Positions 50,803-59,550 are shown, counted from the first letter of the stretch. The stretch: 64,000 bases of DNA from Curtobacterium sp. ISL-83 (GCF_018613895.1 NZ_JAGGPH010000017.1:1-64000); one strand, 5' to 3'. A program made the numbers and translations. Notes: generated from the sequence alone by a model not told the origin.

Positions 50803-50835
50803 CCCCCGCGGTGCCGCGATCCGGCACCGCGGGGG
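50803..50835 (+). terminator. Terminator after galU
   Basis: 14-bp perfect arms (CCCCCGCGGTGCCG and complement) with a 5-base loop, directly after the galU stop. The acetyltransferase gene starts 46 bp later. Confidence 0.8.
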
Positions 50836-50880
50836 ACACCCGCCCCGGGATCAGCCGGGGCACCGGAGGAACCTGAACCG

Positions 50881-51540
50881 ATGACGACCATCCCGACCCT
50901 GTCCCACGGGCGGGTCACCATCCGGCCCCTCCGCCTCCGTGACACCCGAGACCTCGACGTCGCGCTCGCGAGCAACCGCTCGTGGCTCCGCACCTGGGAG
51001 GCCACGAACCCCTCCGGCCACGTCTCGACGGACGTCCGCGGCAGCATCCGCGCCCTCCAGGCGAACGCCCGTGCCGGTCTCGGCCTCCCGTTCGCGATGG
51101 AGCTCGACGGCCGCTTCGTCGGGCAGCTCAACGTGTCCGGGATCACCTACGGCTCACTGGCGAGCGCCTCCATCGGGTACTGGGTGGTCGAGGACGCGGC
51201 CGGGCACAACGTCACGCCGATCGCGGTGGCGTTGGCGGTCGACCACTGCTTCCAGGTGGTCGGTGTGCACCGCATCGAGATCTGCATCCGTCCCGAGAAC
51301 GGCCCGTCGCTGCGCGTGGTCGAGAAGCTCGGGTTCCGGTACGAGGGCCTCCGGCGCCGGTACATCCACATCAACGGCGACTGGCGCGACCACTTCTGCT
51401 TCGCCCTCGTGGCCGAGGAGGTCCGCGAGGGCGTCCTCGAGCGCTGGGTGCGTGGCCAGGTGCCGCCGGGCGCGGGCAGCGTGCCGCTCGCGGCCCGCGA
51501 CGAGGCGGCCCTGCCGATCCACACCACCCCACGGCTCTGA
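50881..51540 (+). CDS. GNAT acetyltransferase (RimJ/RimL type)
   Basis: 219 residues, ATG 50881 with GGAGGAAC upstream. 'RVTIRPLRLRDTRDLDVALASNRSWLRTWEATNP', 'FVGQLNVSGITYGSLASASIGYWV' and acetyl-CoA loop region 'CIRPENGPSLRVVEKLGFRYEGLRRRYIHINGDWRDHFCFAL' place it with ribosomal-protein Ser/Ala N-acetyltransferases. Substrate not known. Confidence 0.92.
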   Translation: MTTIPTLSHGRVTIRPLRLRDTRDLDVALASNRSWLRTWEATNPSGHVSTDVRGSIRALQANARAGLGLPFAMELDGRFVGQLNVSGITYGSLASASIGYWVVEDAAGHNVTPIAVALAVDHCFQVVGVHRIEICIRPENGPSLRVVEKLGFRYEGLRRRYIHINGDWRDHFCFALVAEEVREGVLERWVRGQVPPGAGSVPLAARDEAALPIHTTPRL

Positions 51541-51638
51541 CGGGAGGCGCGGCCCGCGTCACGTGATTCCGTCGCGACACGCGCAACACGCGTCCGGCAA
51601 TCACCGGCCCGGGGAACCCGCGCCCCTACCGTTGCCCC

Positions 51639-52745
51639 ATGGCAGGTATCGGCTCGTGGGGTGGCGGCATCGTCCTGCTCATCGCGGCCGTGCTCTGGCT
51701 CGTCTACCTCATGCCGTCGTGGGCTGCTCGACGCCAGTACCTCGCGACCGAGCGGAACGCGATCCGGCTGCAGCAGACGCTCCGCATCCTCGCGCAGACC
51801 TCCGAGCTGCCGGACGAGGTGCGCATCGAGATGAACGCACGATCCCTCGCCGAGGCCCAGCGGGTCGCGAAGTCGGAAGAGGCGAAGCGCGCCGCGATCG
51901 TCCGTGCCCACGAGGCCGCTCGGCAGCGTGAGATCACCCGCCGGCTCGCCGAGCAGGCCCCGGTGCTCGCGCAGGTCTCCTCGGTCCCGGCGCTCACCGC
52001 GATGCGGATGCGTCGGTCGCGCCTCGGCGCCACGCTCCTCGGTGCGCTCGGACTCGTCGTCGCCCTCGTCGTCTTCGTGGCCGCGCCCGGTGCGTGGCTG
52101 ATCGGTGTCGCGGGCCTGGTGGCCGTCGGCGGCGCCGCCACGGTGCTCGCACAGCTGCACCAGGTCGCGACGGCCCGGAAGAAGCGGGCCGCAGCGTCCG
52201 TGACGGCCGCTCCCCGCGCCTCCCGACCGGCGACCACGTGGACGGACCCGGCGCCGCCCCTGTCGACGGAGGTGCCCGCCGTGTCCGCGCAGGACCGCAG
52301 CTGGACCCCGGCACGGGTGCCGAAGCCGTTGTACGTGGAGCGGCCGACCGCTCCCGCTCCATCTCCCGAGTCGTCGGCGGAGCTCGCCGCGCGTCTGAAG
52401 GACCGCGTCGCCGAGGCCAAGGCGGAAGCCGAGGCCGAGGCCGCCGCGATGCGTGCGGGGGAGTCGGATCCGACGCTCGCGCGGGTGTCCCGTCTGCGGT
52501 CGGACGTCGAGGAGGCCGCGGCCTCGCTCTCCGCGCACGACCAGGGTCGGCTCGCCGAGCGTCTGGGGCTCCGCGCTCCCGGGGCGACCGGACGTGCCGC
52601 GGCCACCGGCGCCGGGACGACCGATGTGCCGGAATCGGCGCCGACGGCCCCGCCGAGCAAGTGGGCGGGGATGGGGGTCCTCGGTGAGGACGCCTACCAG
52701 CAGGCCGATCTCGACGCGATCATGCGGCGCCGACGCGCGGTCTGA
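51639..52745 (+). CDS. Conserved membrane protein with coiled-coil segment
   Basis: 368 residues. TM1 'GSWGGGIVLLIAAVLWLVYLMPSW' at the N-terminus, a charged helical region (about 32-115, 'EARSLAEAQRVAKSEEAKRAAIVRAHEAARQREITRRLAE'), two more hydrophobic segments (about 125-170), then a long Ala/Pro/Glu linker and a short C-terminal motif 'KWAGMGVLGEDAYQQADLDAIMRRRR'. Typical of a Microbacteriaceae-conserved family of unknown function. Ends about 75 bp before tRNA-Ala. Confidence 0.7.
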   Translation: MAGIGSWGGGIVLLIAAVLWLVYLMPSWAARRQYLATERNAIRLQQTLRILAQTSELPDEVRIEMNARSLAEAQRVAKSEEAKRAAIVRAHEAARQREITRRLAEQAPVLAQVSSVPALTAMRMRRSRLGATLLGALGLVVALVVFVAAPGAWLIGVAGLVAVGGAATVLAQLHQVATARKKRAAASVTAAPRASRPATTWTDPAPPLSTEVPAVSAQDRSWTPARVPKPLYVERPTAPAPSPESSAELAARLKDRVAEAKAEAEAEAAAMRAGESDPTLARVSRLRSDVEEAAASLSAHDQGRLAERLGLRAPGATGRAAATGAGTTDVPESAPTAPPSKWAGMGVLGEDAYQQADLDAIMRRRRAV

Positions 52746-52818
52746 CGGACGGCACGCCCGACTTGTCCGCACCGATTTCGGATCGGCCGTGACTCGGTGC
52801 TAGTGTTGACGAGTCCCT

Positions 52819-52891
52819 GGGGCTATGGCGCAGTTGGTAGCGCGTCTCGTTCGCAATGAGAAGGTCAGGGGTTCGAATCCCCTTAGCTCCA
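52819..52891 (+). tRNA. tRNA-Ala (anticodon CGC)
   Basis: Acceptor GGGGCTA/TAGCTCC, anticodon loop TTCGCAA giving CGC (reads GCG), T-loop TTCGAAT. The CCA is not encoded in full. An open frame starting inside it (MAQLVAR...) is a known artefact. Strong terminator follows. Confidence 0.93.
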
Positions 52892-52896
52892 CCGGT

Positions 52897-52930
52897 AACC
52901 CCCTCTGTTCTGCGGAACAGAGGGGGTTTT
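52897..52930 (+). terminator. Rho-independent terminator after tRNA-Ala
   Basis: 14-bp perfect arms (AACCCCCTCTGTTC and complement) with a 4-base loop and a T-run ending at 52930. Clear single-direction terminator. Confidence 0.92.
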
Positions 52931-53040
52931 CTCATGCCGTGGCGACGCCGACGGCGACCTGGTCGAGAGTGACCGGGGTCGGTCCCGCCAGCGGTATCGT
53001 GTCGGTGGGAGTGATCGTGGGTGTGGTCACGAGGGGGGCT

Positions 53041-53322
53041 GTGTTGGGGGATTTGACGATCGACCTGGGGTCGATGCACGGGGTGGCATCGCAGGCGAAG
53101 CAAGCTGATGCGGCGTTCGCTGCCGAGCGTCCGTTGTCGGCCGCGGACGCGGGGGTGTTCGGGTCGGATGCGGTGGCAGGAGCGTTCGCGGCGTCGGCAG
53201 CTGCCCACGATGCTGCGATCACGTCGCTGGGCGCGGACGCGGTGACGCTTGCCTCGTACGTGGAGGAGGCCGCATCGACGATGATCGACACGGACAGCGC
53301 GTTGGCGAGGAAGACGCGGTGA
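53041..53322 (+). CDS. Small helical ESX/EspC-like (type VII secretion partner) protein
   Basis: 93 residues from GTG 53041 (GAGGGGGG at 53031-53038; GTG positions further upstream are in frame). Two amphipathic Ala/Ser-rich helices with a central bend ('MHGVASQAKQADAAFAAERPLSAADAGVFGSDAVAGAFAASAAAHDAAITSLGADAVTLASYVEEAASTMIDTDSALA'). The pattern resembles EspC-type and LXG-partner proteins that accompany type VII effectors. No WXG motif is seen. It overlaps the next gene by four bases (GTGA), implying co-translation. Confidence 0.6.
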   Translation: MLGDLTIDLGSMHGVASQAKQADAAFAAERPLSAADAGVFGSDAVAGAFAASAAAHDAAITSLGADAVTLASYVEEAASTMIDTDSALARKTR

Positions 53323-55190
53323 CCGCCGATCCGACCGCGGGTGACCCGTCCGGCATCCGCCGGGTCGCTCGGCTGCACTCGCAGCGCGCGGACGCCGTGC
53401 GGACGGGCAGTCGGCACATCATCAGCGCGGCCGAGGCCGCGTCGACGGGATGGACCGGCAAGGCGCAGCAGCAGTTCATCGCCAAAGCCGCGACGGTCCC
53501 AGCGAGCGCGCAGCGAATCGCTGCCCGGCTCGATGCGGCGGCAACAGCGCTGGATGCCTACGCACGCGAGGTGGAGCAGATCCAGGACGAAGCGAAGCGG
53601 CTGCAGACCGCGCAGAAGAACGCCGCTGACGACGCCGCCGAGAACGCCCGTGCGATCCATGCTGCGACGCTCACCGTGCAGAGTTCCGATGCGGTCGAGT
53701 CCGACACGGTCCGGTTGCAGCAGTTGGAGAGCGGGGCGGCCGGTCTCGCCGGGTTGCAGGGGCGACTGTCCGTCCAGTGGGACGAGTTGGTGACACGACG
53801 AGCCGCAGCTGATCAACGAGCAGCATCCGCATTGGAGAGCCCGTCCGTCGTCGGCAAGCTCGTGTCAGCACGTACCGTCGCCGCGATGAGCGACGGGCAG
53901 TTCCTGACGTGGCTCGGCACCCTCGATCCTGAGACCATCGCGTCCCTGAAGAGCGATCCGAAGATCGCAGCACGGCTCGCCGGGTTGGATGCGAAGGACG
54001 TGGCGTCGTGGTGGAACGCGATGTCCGGGCCGGGTGGTGCGCACTCCGCGGCACAGGATGCATTCGTGGGAGCGATCCCGGCTGCGTTGGGCAACCTCAA
54101 CGGTGTCGCCTACTGGGCACGGGCGAAGGCGAACTCGGTCGTCTTGTCGAGGAAACTCGCGGAGGCGGAACGGCAAGCCGCGCACTGGAAGAGGGAACAG
54201 GATGCCGCGCGGAGCCCTGCTGCCGCGGCGGACGCCCGCTCGCACCTCGCGATCTGGGAACGCCAGCGGGACGCGTACCAGAACATCCAAGACACCCTTG
54301 ATTCCAGCCCCGTCTCGCTCATCGCTCTGGTCGATGATCGGCCGCCGCTGGCGCAGATCGTCTCGGGGGACCTCGACACGGCCGCGCACGTGACGTACAT
54401 CGTGCCCGGCATGGACACTGCGACGTACCAAGACGACACCGTGCAGAACTACGCCGGCATCGCTCAGGGTCTGCGATCGAAGCAGGCTGCCGTCGGGAAT
54501 GTCCCCCCAATGGACTTGGCTGTGGTGTCCTGGATCGGATACCACCCGCCGATGGCAGATGATTCGTCGTTCATCGATGTCGGAGGAGACGGTCGCGCCC
54601 ACGCGGGAGCGGACTTACTGGTCAAGGATCTCAACGGGTTCGATGCGGCCCGTGCGGCGTCTGGTCACGACGCGGACCTTTCCGTGGTCGGCCACTCCTA
54701 CGGAACGGACGTCGCGACCATCGCGCTGACGCGGACCCATGCCGACCACGTCGTCCTGCTGGGGTCAGCGGGCGTCACCGACGTTGCGCCTTCCGCGTCG
54801 GCCCTCGACGTGCCGAAGGGGGAGGTGTTCGCCAGTCAGGGTGCGAAGGACGGGTGGGCAGTCATCGGTCAGAACCTCTCCCGGCGACAGGACCCCACCG
54901 ATCCGTCCTGGGGCGCCCACGACTTCAGCTCCGAGACACAAGGGCGCGGCGCAGATACTCTCCACGGCATCACCAACCACGGCCCGTACGACGGCAAGAA
55001 CAGCAACGGCAAGTACTCGTACTTCGACAACGGAACCACCGCGCAGTACAACACTGCGAGAGCGACCATGGGGCAGGGCAACACGATCCCCGAGCAAGGC
55101 AACCCACTCGATCGCGTGCAGCGGCAGACGAAGGACAATTTGTTGATGTTCGACTGGCAGACAGGACTCCCCGGTGGCCCGATTCTCTAG
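53319..55190 (+). CDS. WXG/LXG-type effector with DUF1023 alpha/beta-hydrolase domain
   Basis: 623 residues from GTG 53319. Residues about 10-150 are a helical WXG100/LXG-like targeting domain with Trp45-Thr-Gly47 at the hairpin turn ('AASTGWTGKAQQQF'). A linker region (about 160-330) leads to a DUF1023-type alpha/beta-hydrolase (about 340-600) with nucleophile Ser460 in VVGHSYGTDVA and an acidic 'DLAVVSWIGYHPP' strand. It may be a lipase- or esterase-type toxin or enzyme exported by a type VII system. No ESX core genes lie in the window. Codon use is less G/C-biased than in neighbours. Two intact lipoprotein genes and a relic follow. Confidence 0.75.
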   Translation: MTADPTAGDPSGIRRVARLHSQRADAVRTGSRHIISAAEAASTGWTGKAQQQFIAKAATVPASAQRIAARLDAAATALDAYAREVEQIQDEAKRLQTAQKNAADDAAENARAIHAATLTVQSSDAVESDTVRLQQLESGAAGLAGLQGRLSVQWDELVTRRAAADQRAASALESPSVVGKLVSARTVAAMSDGQFLTWLGTLDPETIASLKSDPKIAARLAGLDAKDVASWWNAMSGPGGAHSAAQDAFVGAIPAALGNLNGVAYWARAKANSVVLSRKLAEAERQAAHWKREQDAARSPAAAADARSHLAIWERQRDAYQNIQDTLDSSPVSLIALVDDRPPLAQIVSGDLDTAAHVTYIVPGMDTATYQDDTVQNYAGIAQGLRSKQAAVGNVPPMDLAVVSWIGYHPPMADDSSFIDVGGDGRAHAGADLLVKDLNGFDAARAASGHDADLSVVGHSYGTDVATIALTRTHADHVVLLGSAGVTDVAPSASALDVPKGEVFASQGAKDGWAVIGQNLSRRQDPTDPSWGAHDFSSETQGRGADTLHGITNHGPYDGKNSNGKYSYFDNGTTAQYNTARATMGQGNTIPEQGNPLDRVQRQTKDNLLMFDWQTGLPGGPIL

Positions 55191-55743
55191 ACGACGGGCA
55201 GGAGCGGTGGTTGCGATCGGCGTCACCCTGCTGTTGATCACCGGCTGCGCTGGCGCCGACCCCCATTCATCCGCGAGCAAGGACCCCACGATGTCGCTTG
55301 AACAGTCACACCAGAACGTGATGGACATCTTCGCCGCCGTCAAGTCGGTGGTGGGTGAGGACGGATGGGACTCCGGGACGGCGTCGGGTTGGTTCAGCTG
55401 CTCGTCAAGCGGTGGGAAAAGTGCTCAGTTCAACCTCACCTCCATCCGGAAGCGGCCGCTGCCCCTCCAACCTGAGGAGATCACGTCGCGTGTTGCAGAG
55501 GCACTGCACACGAAGGTCGGCCTCCTCGGATTGCGAGTCCAACACGATGCGACCCTGACCCCGCGACGTACGGTGATCGGCTACCCGAATGGATACAACG
55601 GTGGCACGGCGGCGGACGGATTCGGGTTCGAATTCCAATCGGGCACTGACTTCGCAAGCATCATCGTGTACGGGCACTGCGTGCCAGGGGCACCACCGAA
55701 GTTCGGGACGCCCCTAAACCCACGTCCCACCGACCTGCCGTAA
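55174..55743 (+). CDS. Lipoprotein, candidate immunity protein (copy 1)
   Basis: 189 residues from GTG 55174, overlapping the hydrolase 3' end by 17 bp. Lipobox ITGCAG (Cys25) predicts membrane anchoring on the outside. The mature domain has 'SLEQSHQNVMDIFAAVKSVVGEDGWDSG', 'LTSIRKRPLPLQPEEITSRVAEAL', and C-terminal 'GYPNGYNGGTAADGFGFEFQ' and 'YGHCVPGAPPKFGTPLNPRPTDLP'. Paralogous to 56021-56584. Position right after a secreted hydrolase suggests it neutralises that enzyme; unproven. Confidence 0.7.
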   Translation: MARFSRRRAGAVVAIGVTLLLITGCAGADPHSSASKDPTMSLEQSHQNVMDIFAAVKSVVGEDGWDSGTASGWFSCSSSGGKSAQFNLTSIRKRPLPLQPEEITSRVAEALHTKVGLLGLRVQHDATLTPRRTVIGYPNGYNGGTAADGFGFEFQSGTDFASIIVYGHCVPGAPPKFGTPLNPRPTDLP

Positions 55744-56006
55744 GGGAATTACTGAAGAGTCCCGCATTTGCGTACTCTGTGCTACTCGTCACTGCGATCA
55801 GGAAGCGGGCCCTTTCGATGACCCCGCCTCGGACCGACATAGGGTACCCGAATGGGTTCAACGGGAGAAACGCCGACGATGGCTTCGGCCTGCAACTCCA
55901 CGCTGACCCGAACTACGCCGGAACGATCATCTACGGACACTGCGTGCCAGGGGCACCGCCCAAGTTCGGAACGCCGCTGAACCCGAAGTCGGCTGAACCC
56001 TCGTGA
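55744..56006 (+). pseudogene. Degraded lipoprotein paralogue (relic)
   Basis: Only a 75-codon open stretch (about 55779-56006) survives. It lacks signal peptide and N-terminal half and shows an internal deletion joining the 'TAIRKRAL' strand directly to 'TDIGYPNGFNGRNADDGFGLQLHA...YGHCVPGAPPKFGTPLNP', which is the C-terminal block of its neighbours. It is lower in GC than the flanking DNA. Its stop overlaps an in-frame GTG at 56003 of the next gene. Confidence 0.7.
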
Positions 56007-56020
56007 GGAGGCGTCACGGA

Positions 56021-56584
56021 GTGAGTCGGAGCGCTCGACACTGGGCCGTCATGGTCATCGGTCTCGGTATCGCGCCGTTCCTGTTCGTCGGCTGCGCCGA
56101 CACAGGCAGCCGCGCGCCTTCGAGCCAGAGCACCTCGATGACGGTCGCCCAGTCACACCAGGACGTTCTACGTGTCTTCGCTGCCGTCCAGTCGGTCGTC
56201 GGAGCCGACGGGTGGGAGGACGAACAACCGGCTTGGGACAGCTGCGGAAGCGGCAGTGAGGACGCGGCCCAGTACACGTACTCGGCGACCCGCAAGCTGC
56301 CGCTCCCGGGGACGCCCGACGAGGTGACCAAGCGAGTCGCAGCAGCGCTCGCGAAGATCGACTACGCCGGTGCTCGGATGCAGCACGACGACACGCTCAC
56401 CCCACCCAGGCCCGTGATCGGCTACCCGAACGGGTACAACGGCGGTACGGCAGCAGACGGATTCGGCGTCGCGTTCCAGGCGTACGACTCCTATGCTGAC
56501 CTGTCGATCTACGGGCACTGCGTCCCCGGGAAGGCGCCCCGGTTCGGGACGCCCCTCAACCCCCGCCCCACCGACCTGCCCTAG
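56021..56584 (+). CDS. Lipoprotein, candidate immunity protein (copy 2)
   Basis: 187 residues from GTG 56021, chosen for GAGGAGG at 56006-56012 (GTG 56003 also in frame). Signal peptide and lipobox FVGCAD (Cys25), then 'TVAQSHQDVLRVFAAVQSVVGADGWEDEQ', 'GTPDEVTKRVAAALAKIDYAGAR' and the shared C-terminal block 'GYPNGYNGGTAADGFGVAFQ...YGHCVPGKAPRFGTPLNPRPTDLP'. Same family as copy 1, with diverged middle. Confidence 0.72.
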   Translation: MSRSARHWAVMVIGLGIAPFLFVGCADTGSRAPSSQSTSMTVAQSHQDVLRVFAAVQSVVGADGWEDEQPAWDSCGSGSEDAAQYTYSATRKLPLPGTPDEVTKRVAAALAKIDYAGARMQHDDTLTPPRPVIGYPNGYNGGTAADGFGVAFQAYDSYADLSIYGHCVPGKAPRFGTPLNPRPTDLP

Positions 56585-56619
56585 GAAGACGCCCCGAGCC
56601 CGGAGGATGGGCTCCGTCG

Positions 56620-57003
56620 TCAGCCGGCGACGCTGTCCGTCAGGATCCCGGCCTGCGTGAACTCGGTGTGCAGCGCGTTCGCCGCCTGCTCGAACGCACG
56701 GTTGCCACGGGACACGCCCAGCGCGCCACCCTTGAGCGCTGCCTTGCCCGACCCGCGGATCAGGCGGGCCACGGTACGACCGTCAGCCGTCACCATCACC
56801 TGCACGTCCAGCCGCGTGTGGAAGGTCCGGTCGTTGGCGAGGCCCCCGATCAGGAGCGTCAGCCCCATGCTGCCGCGGGTCGCACGGAGCGCGCCCTGCT
56901 CGCCGTCCTCGACGGTGTAGCCCTCGCGGGCGAGCGCGTCCCGGACGCGGGCGCGGACGGACTCGGGGTCGGCTGCGATGAAGAAGTCGTGGCTCTCGGG
57001 CAT
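56620..57003 (-). CDS. Small hypothetical protein
   Basis: 127 residues from ATG 57003. Alternating strands and helices ('SHDFFIAADPESVRARVRDALAREGYTVEDGEQGALRATRGSMGLTLLIGG', 'TRLDVQVMVTADGRTVARLIRGSGKAALKGGALGVSRGNRAFEQAANAL'), no signal peptide, no domain recognised. Divergent from the amidase lipoprotein gene by about 130 bp. Confidence 0.65.
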   Translation of the reverse strand: MPESHDFFIAADPESVRARVRDALAREGYTVEDGEQGALRATRGSMGLTLLIGGLANDRTFHTRLDVQVMVTADGRTVARLIRGSGKAALKGGALGVSRGNRAFEQAANALHTEFTQAGILTDSVAG

Positions 57004-57132
57004 GTGGTGGTGGTCCCCTCGGATGTCGCGTGGTCCTGCAGCGGGCCTGATCGTCCCGCCGGAGCGATCATGCCGTGTCCCGCGGCGTTTGGCGAGGCTT
57101 CCTCGACGGGGGTGTCGCGTACCCTGGAGGGG

Positions 57133-58179
57133 ATGACTGCTTCGTTCACCCGCCGGTCCCTCCTGTCCCTCGCCGGCGTGACCGGCATCGGTCTCGCGGT
57201 CGCCGCGTGTGCGTCGAACAGTTCGAAGGGAACGCGGTCGGACGAGGCGACGAACCCGGCGTCCAACGGCGCAGTGGCCGGGCCCGGTTCCGCGAAGGCC
57301 GTCGCCCGTTCCCTGGCTCCGGCACAGGTGCCCCTCGCCGGGGGCATCACGATCACGGTCGCCGGCAGCGGGTTGGCTGCCGTTCGGGGCGTGACGGTCG
57401 GTGGCGTGCCAGCTCGTGACGTCCGGGCGACGGCGAGCAAGGTCACGTTCACGGCACCGCACCAGGCGATGTACACCGCGGGGAACGCCGACGTCGCGCT
57501 GTTCACCGCGGCGATCGCCCCGCGCCCGTCGGCGAACCAGTCCTCGGACGGCAACGGCAGCGCGGCGAACGACGGGCAGAGCGGGACGACGCAGGGCGAC
57601 GCCGCCGCGTCAGCGACACCGACGGCGGCACCGGTGCCGGACGTCTCGGCAGCGGTTGCGACGACGACGCTCGCGTACGCCGCCCTCACGGCCGTCGACC
57701 GCCAGCTCGAGTACGCGATGCGGCACTGGAAGGACTACAACCTCGCCGAGTACGGCACCATGAACCCCATCGGCGGTGACTGTGCGAACTACGTCAGCCA
57801 GACCCTCGTCGCCCGGGGATGGCAGCAGCGCGACGACTGGTACAGCCACGACGAAGGCGAGGCGCACTCGGCGACCTGGACCTACTGCCCCGCGATGGAC
57901 CCCTGGCTGACGTCGAACGCGGCCGAGTTCGGGCTGACCAAGCGGACGCTCGACGAACGGGACAAGGTCAAGGTCGGTGACATCGTGTTCTACGACTGGA
58001 ACGACAACGACTCGCCCGACCACACCACCATCGTGTCCGAGGTCTTCACGGAGCCGGACGGCACCGTCCGCATCAAGTCGGCGAGCCACAACCAGGACGG
58101 CCCGTACCGTGACCTCGACGAGATGATCACCATCCAGCACCCGGGCGGCACGGCCTGGTTCCACACGTTCGACGCGTGA
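57133..58179 (+). CDS. Secreted amidase_6-type lipoprotein (peptidoglycan-associated)
   Basis: 348 residues, ATG 57133 with GGAGGGG. Tat-like RR start (TRRSLLSLAG) and lipobox AVAACAS (Cys26). An IPT/TIG-like beta segment (about 65-125) and a disordered Ser/Ala linker precede an amidase_6/CHAP-like domain (about 190-340) with catalytic Cys217 in GGDCANYVSQ and His297 in SPDHTTIVSEV. Likely cleaves peptidoglycan or another amide bond at the cell surface. Confidence 0.82.
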   Translation: MTASFTRRSLLSLAGVTGIGLAVAACASNSSKGTRSDEATNPASNGAVAGPGSAKAVARSLAPAQVPLAGGITITVAGSGLAAVRGVTVGGVPARDVRATASKVTFTAPHQAMYTAGNADVALFTAAIAPRPSANQSSDGNGSAANDGQSGTTQGDAAASATPTAAPVPDVSAAVATTTLAYAALTAVDRQLEYAMRHWKDYNLAEYGTMNPIGGDCANYVSQTLVARGWQQRDDWYSHDEGEAHSATWTYCPAMDPWLTSNAAEFGLTKRTLDERDKVKVGDIVFYDWNDNDSPDHTTIVSEVFTEPDGTVRIKSASHNQDGPYRDLDEMITIQHPGGTAWFHTFDA

Positions 58180-58225
58180 CGGAGCCCGCCACCGGCTAGC
58201 CCCCGCGGGCTGGAGGACGCGCCGC

Positions 58226-59470
58226 TCAGGGATACCCGAGGAACCACAGCAGCACGATCGCGACCGGCTGCAGGCACACCCCGACGACCAACCAGGCCAC
58301 CGCGCGCCGCCGCGTCCCGACGAACACGTCCGATCCGAGCAGCGGCGCCGCGGGCATGAGCAGCCGTGGCAGGCTCTGCTGCGGCAGGAACACCGCCACC
58401 AGGTACAGCGCGTACGACGCCGTGAACGCGAGCACGTCCACCCCGAGCGCCCGGACGTCGCGCCGGGTGGAGAACCACACACCCGCCGCCAGGACCACCA
58501 CCACCAGCACGATCCCGAGCGGCCCGAGCCACGTCCCCGCCATCGTGAACCACGGCGTCAACGGCACGAAGTGCTGCCGTCCGACGAACCCGACCCACCA
58601 CGACAGCTCCGTCTCCAGGTAGGCCCCGGGGTGGCCGGTCACCGCCGACGCGATGAGCGGCCAGGCCGTCCCCGCAGCGGCGACCACGAGCCCCGACACC
58701 ACGATCGCCACCCGCTCCCGCCACGGGAACGGCTCACGTCGACGCACCAGCGCGACCGCCCGCACGATCAGGTGGACGGCCAGGGCCACCGCCAGGGCGA
58801 GGACGCCGGGCTTCGTGAAGGCCGCGACGAGCCCGAGCGGTGCCACCACCCAGTACCGACGCCGGACGAGCGCGAGCAGTGCCCCGAACAGCAGCAGCAG
58901 GAACAGGCTCTCGGCGTAGGCGACCTGCAGCAGGAACCCGGTCGGCCCGAACGCGAAGAGCGCCGTCGCCCACCGCGCTCGTCGCGAGCACCCGACGGCC
59001 AGCACGACGCGGTAGAGCGCGACACACGCGCCGGCGCCGGCCAGGGTCGCCACCAGGACACCCGCGATCCAGAAGGAACCGCCGACCACGGGCATCACCA
59101 GTCGGACGACGACGGGGAACACCGGCAGGAACGCCCAGGCGTTCGGGACCACGTGACCGGACCCGTCCACGGGGACGCGGGCTGGGTAGCCGTGCTCCGC
59201 GATGATCCGGTAGAACGACGCATCCCAGGAGCCCGAGAACGTGAAGAACGACGGATCCGACCGGTGCGACGCGAAGGGCGCGCCGGTCGCGGTGGCGACC
59301 AGGTAGACCGTCAGGAGGAGCGCCGTGCTCACGACACGGGAACCCAGCCACAGGAGCAGGGGAGCGGTCCACCTGCTGTGCCGTCCCTCCAGGCCGTTCC
59401 GCAGCACGCGTCGGACGCGTGTCGGCAGGTCAGGCCAGGAGGCCCGGGTCGTCTCCGCCACGTCGGTCAC
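58226..59470 (-). CDS. GT-C mannosyltransferase-like integral membrane protein (PIG-V-like)
   Basis: 414 residues from GTG 59470 (GAGGA upstream; GTG 59497 possible). About 10 TM helices. First outside loop has 'GSWDASFYRIIAEHGYP', the GT-C/PIG-V acidic motif expected to bind a polyprenyl-phosphate sugar donor. 'NAWAFLPVFPVVVRLV' and 'AFGPTGFLLQVAYAESLFLLLL' are typical of the family. Donor and acceptor not known; lipid-linked mannose transfer is likely. After the GH2 gene, same strand. Confidence 0.82.
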   Translation of the reverse strand: MTDVAETTRASWPDLPTRVRRVLRNGLEGRHSRWTAPLLLWLGSRVVSTALLLTVYLVATATGAPFASHRSDPSFFTFSGSWDASFYRIIAEHGYPARVPVDGSGHVVPNAWAFLPVFPVVVRLVMPVVGGSFWIAGVLVATLAGAGACVALYRVVLAVGCSRRARWATALFAFGPTGFLLQVAYAESLFLLLLFGALLALVRRRYWVVAPLGLVAAFTKPGVLALAVALAVHLIVRAVALVRRREPFPWRERVAIVVSGLVVAAAGTAWPLIASAVTGHPGAYLETELSWWVGFVGRQHFVPLTPWFTMAGTWLGPLGIVLVVVVLAAGVWFSTRRDVRALGVDVLAFTASYALYLVAVFLPQQSLPRLLMPAAPLLGSDVFVGTRRRAVAWLVVGVCLQPVAIVLLWFLGYP

Positions 59471-59505
59471 CGATCGATCCTCGCACGCACCGGCCACCGG
59501 CCCGC

Positions 59506-59550
59506 GTCCTCGGGACCGGCCGCCGCCGACTGGCGACGGGTCCCGAGGAC
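59506..59550 (-). terminator. Hairpin between the GH2 gene and the glycosyltransferase gene
   Basis: 12-bp perfect arms (GTCCTCGGGACC and complement, 59506-59517 and 59539-59550) with a 21-base loop. It would end or reduce transcription from the GH2 gene into the glycosyltransferase gene. Confidence 0.6.

Noticed and set aside
52862..52893. tRNA-Ala 3' end as an attachment site
   Set aside because: I could not find a second copy of the tRNA 3' end downstream and there is no integrase in the window; the idea remains only a possibility.
52825..53040. Protein start inside tRNA-Ala (MAQLVAR...)
   Set aside because: Classic spurious translation of a tRNA and its terminator; the real start of the ESX-like protein is near 53041.
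57133..58179. Amidase lipoprotein as part of the type VII island
   Set aside because: It is separated by a minus-strand gene and has ordinary GC and codon use, so it looks like core genome.
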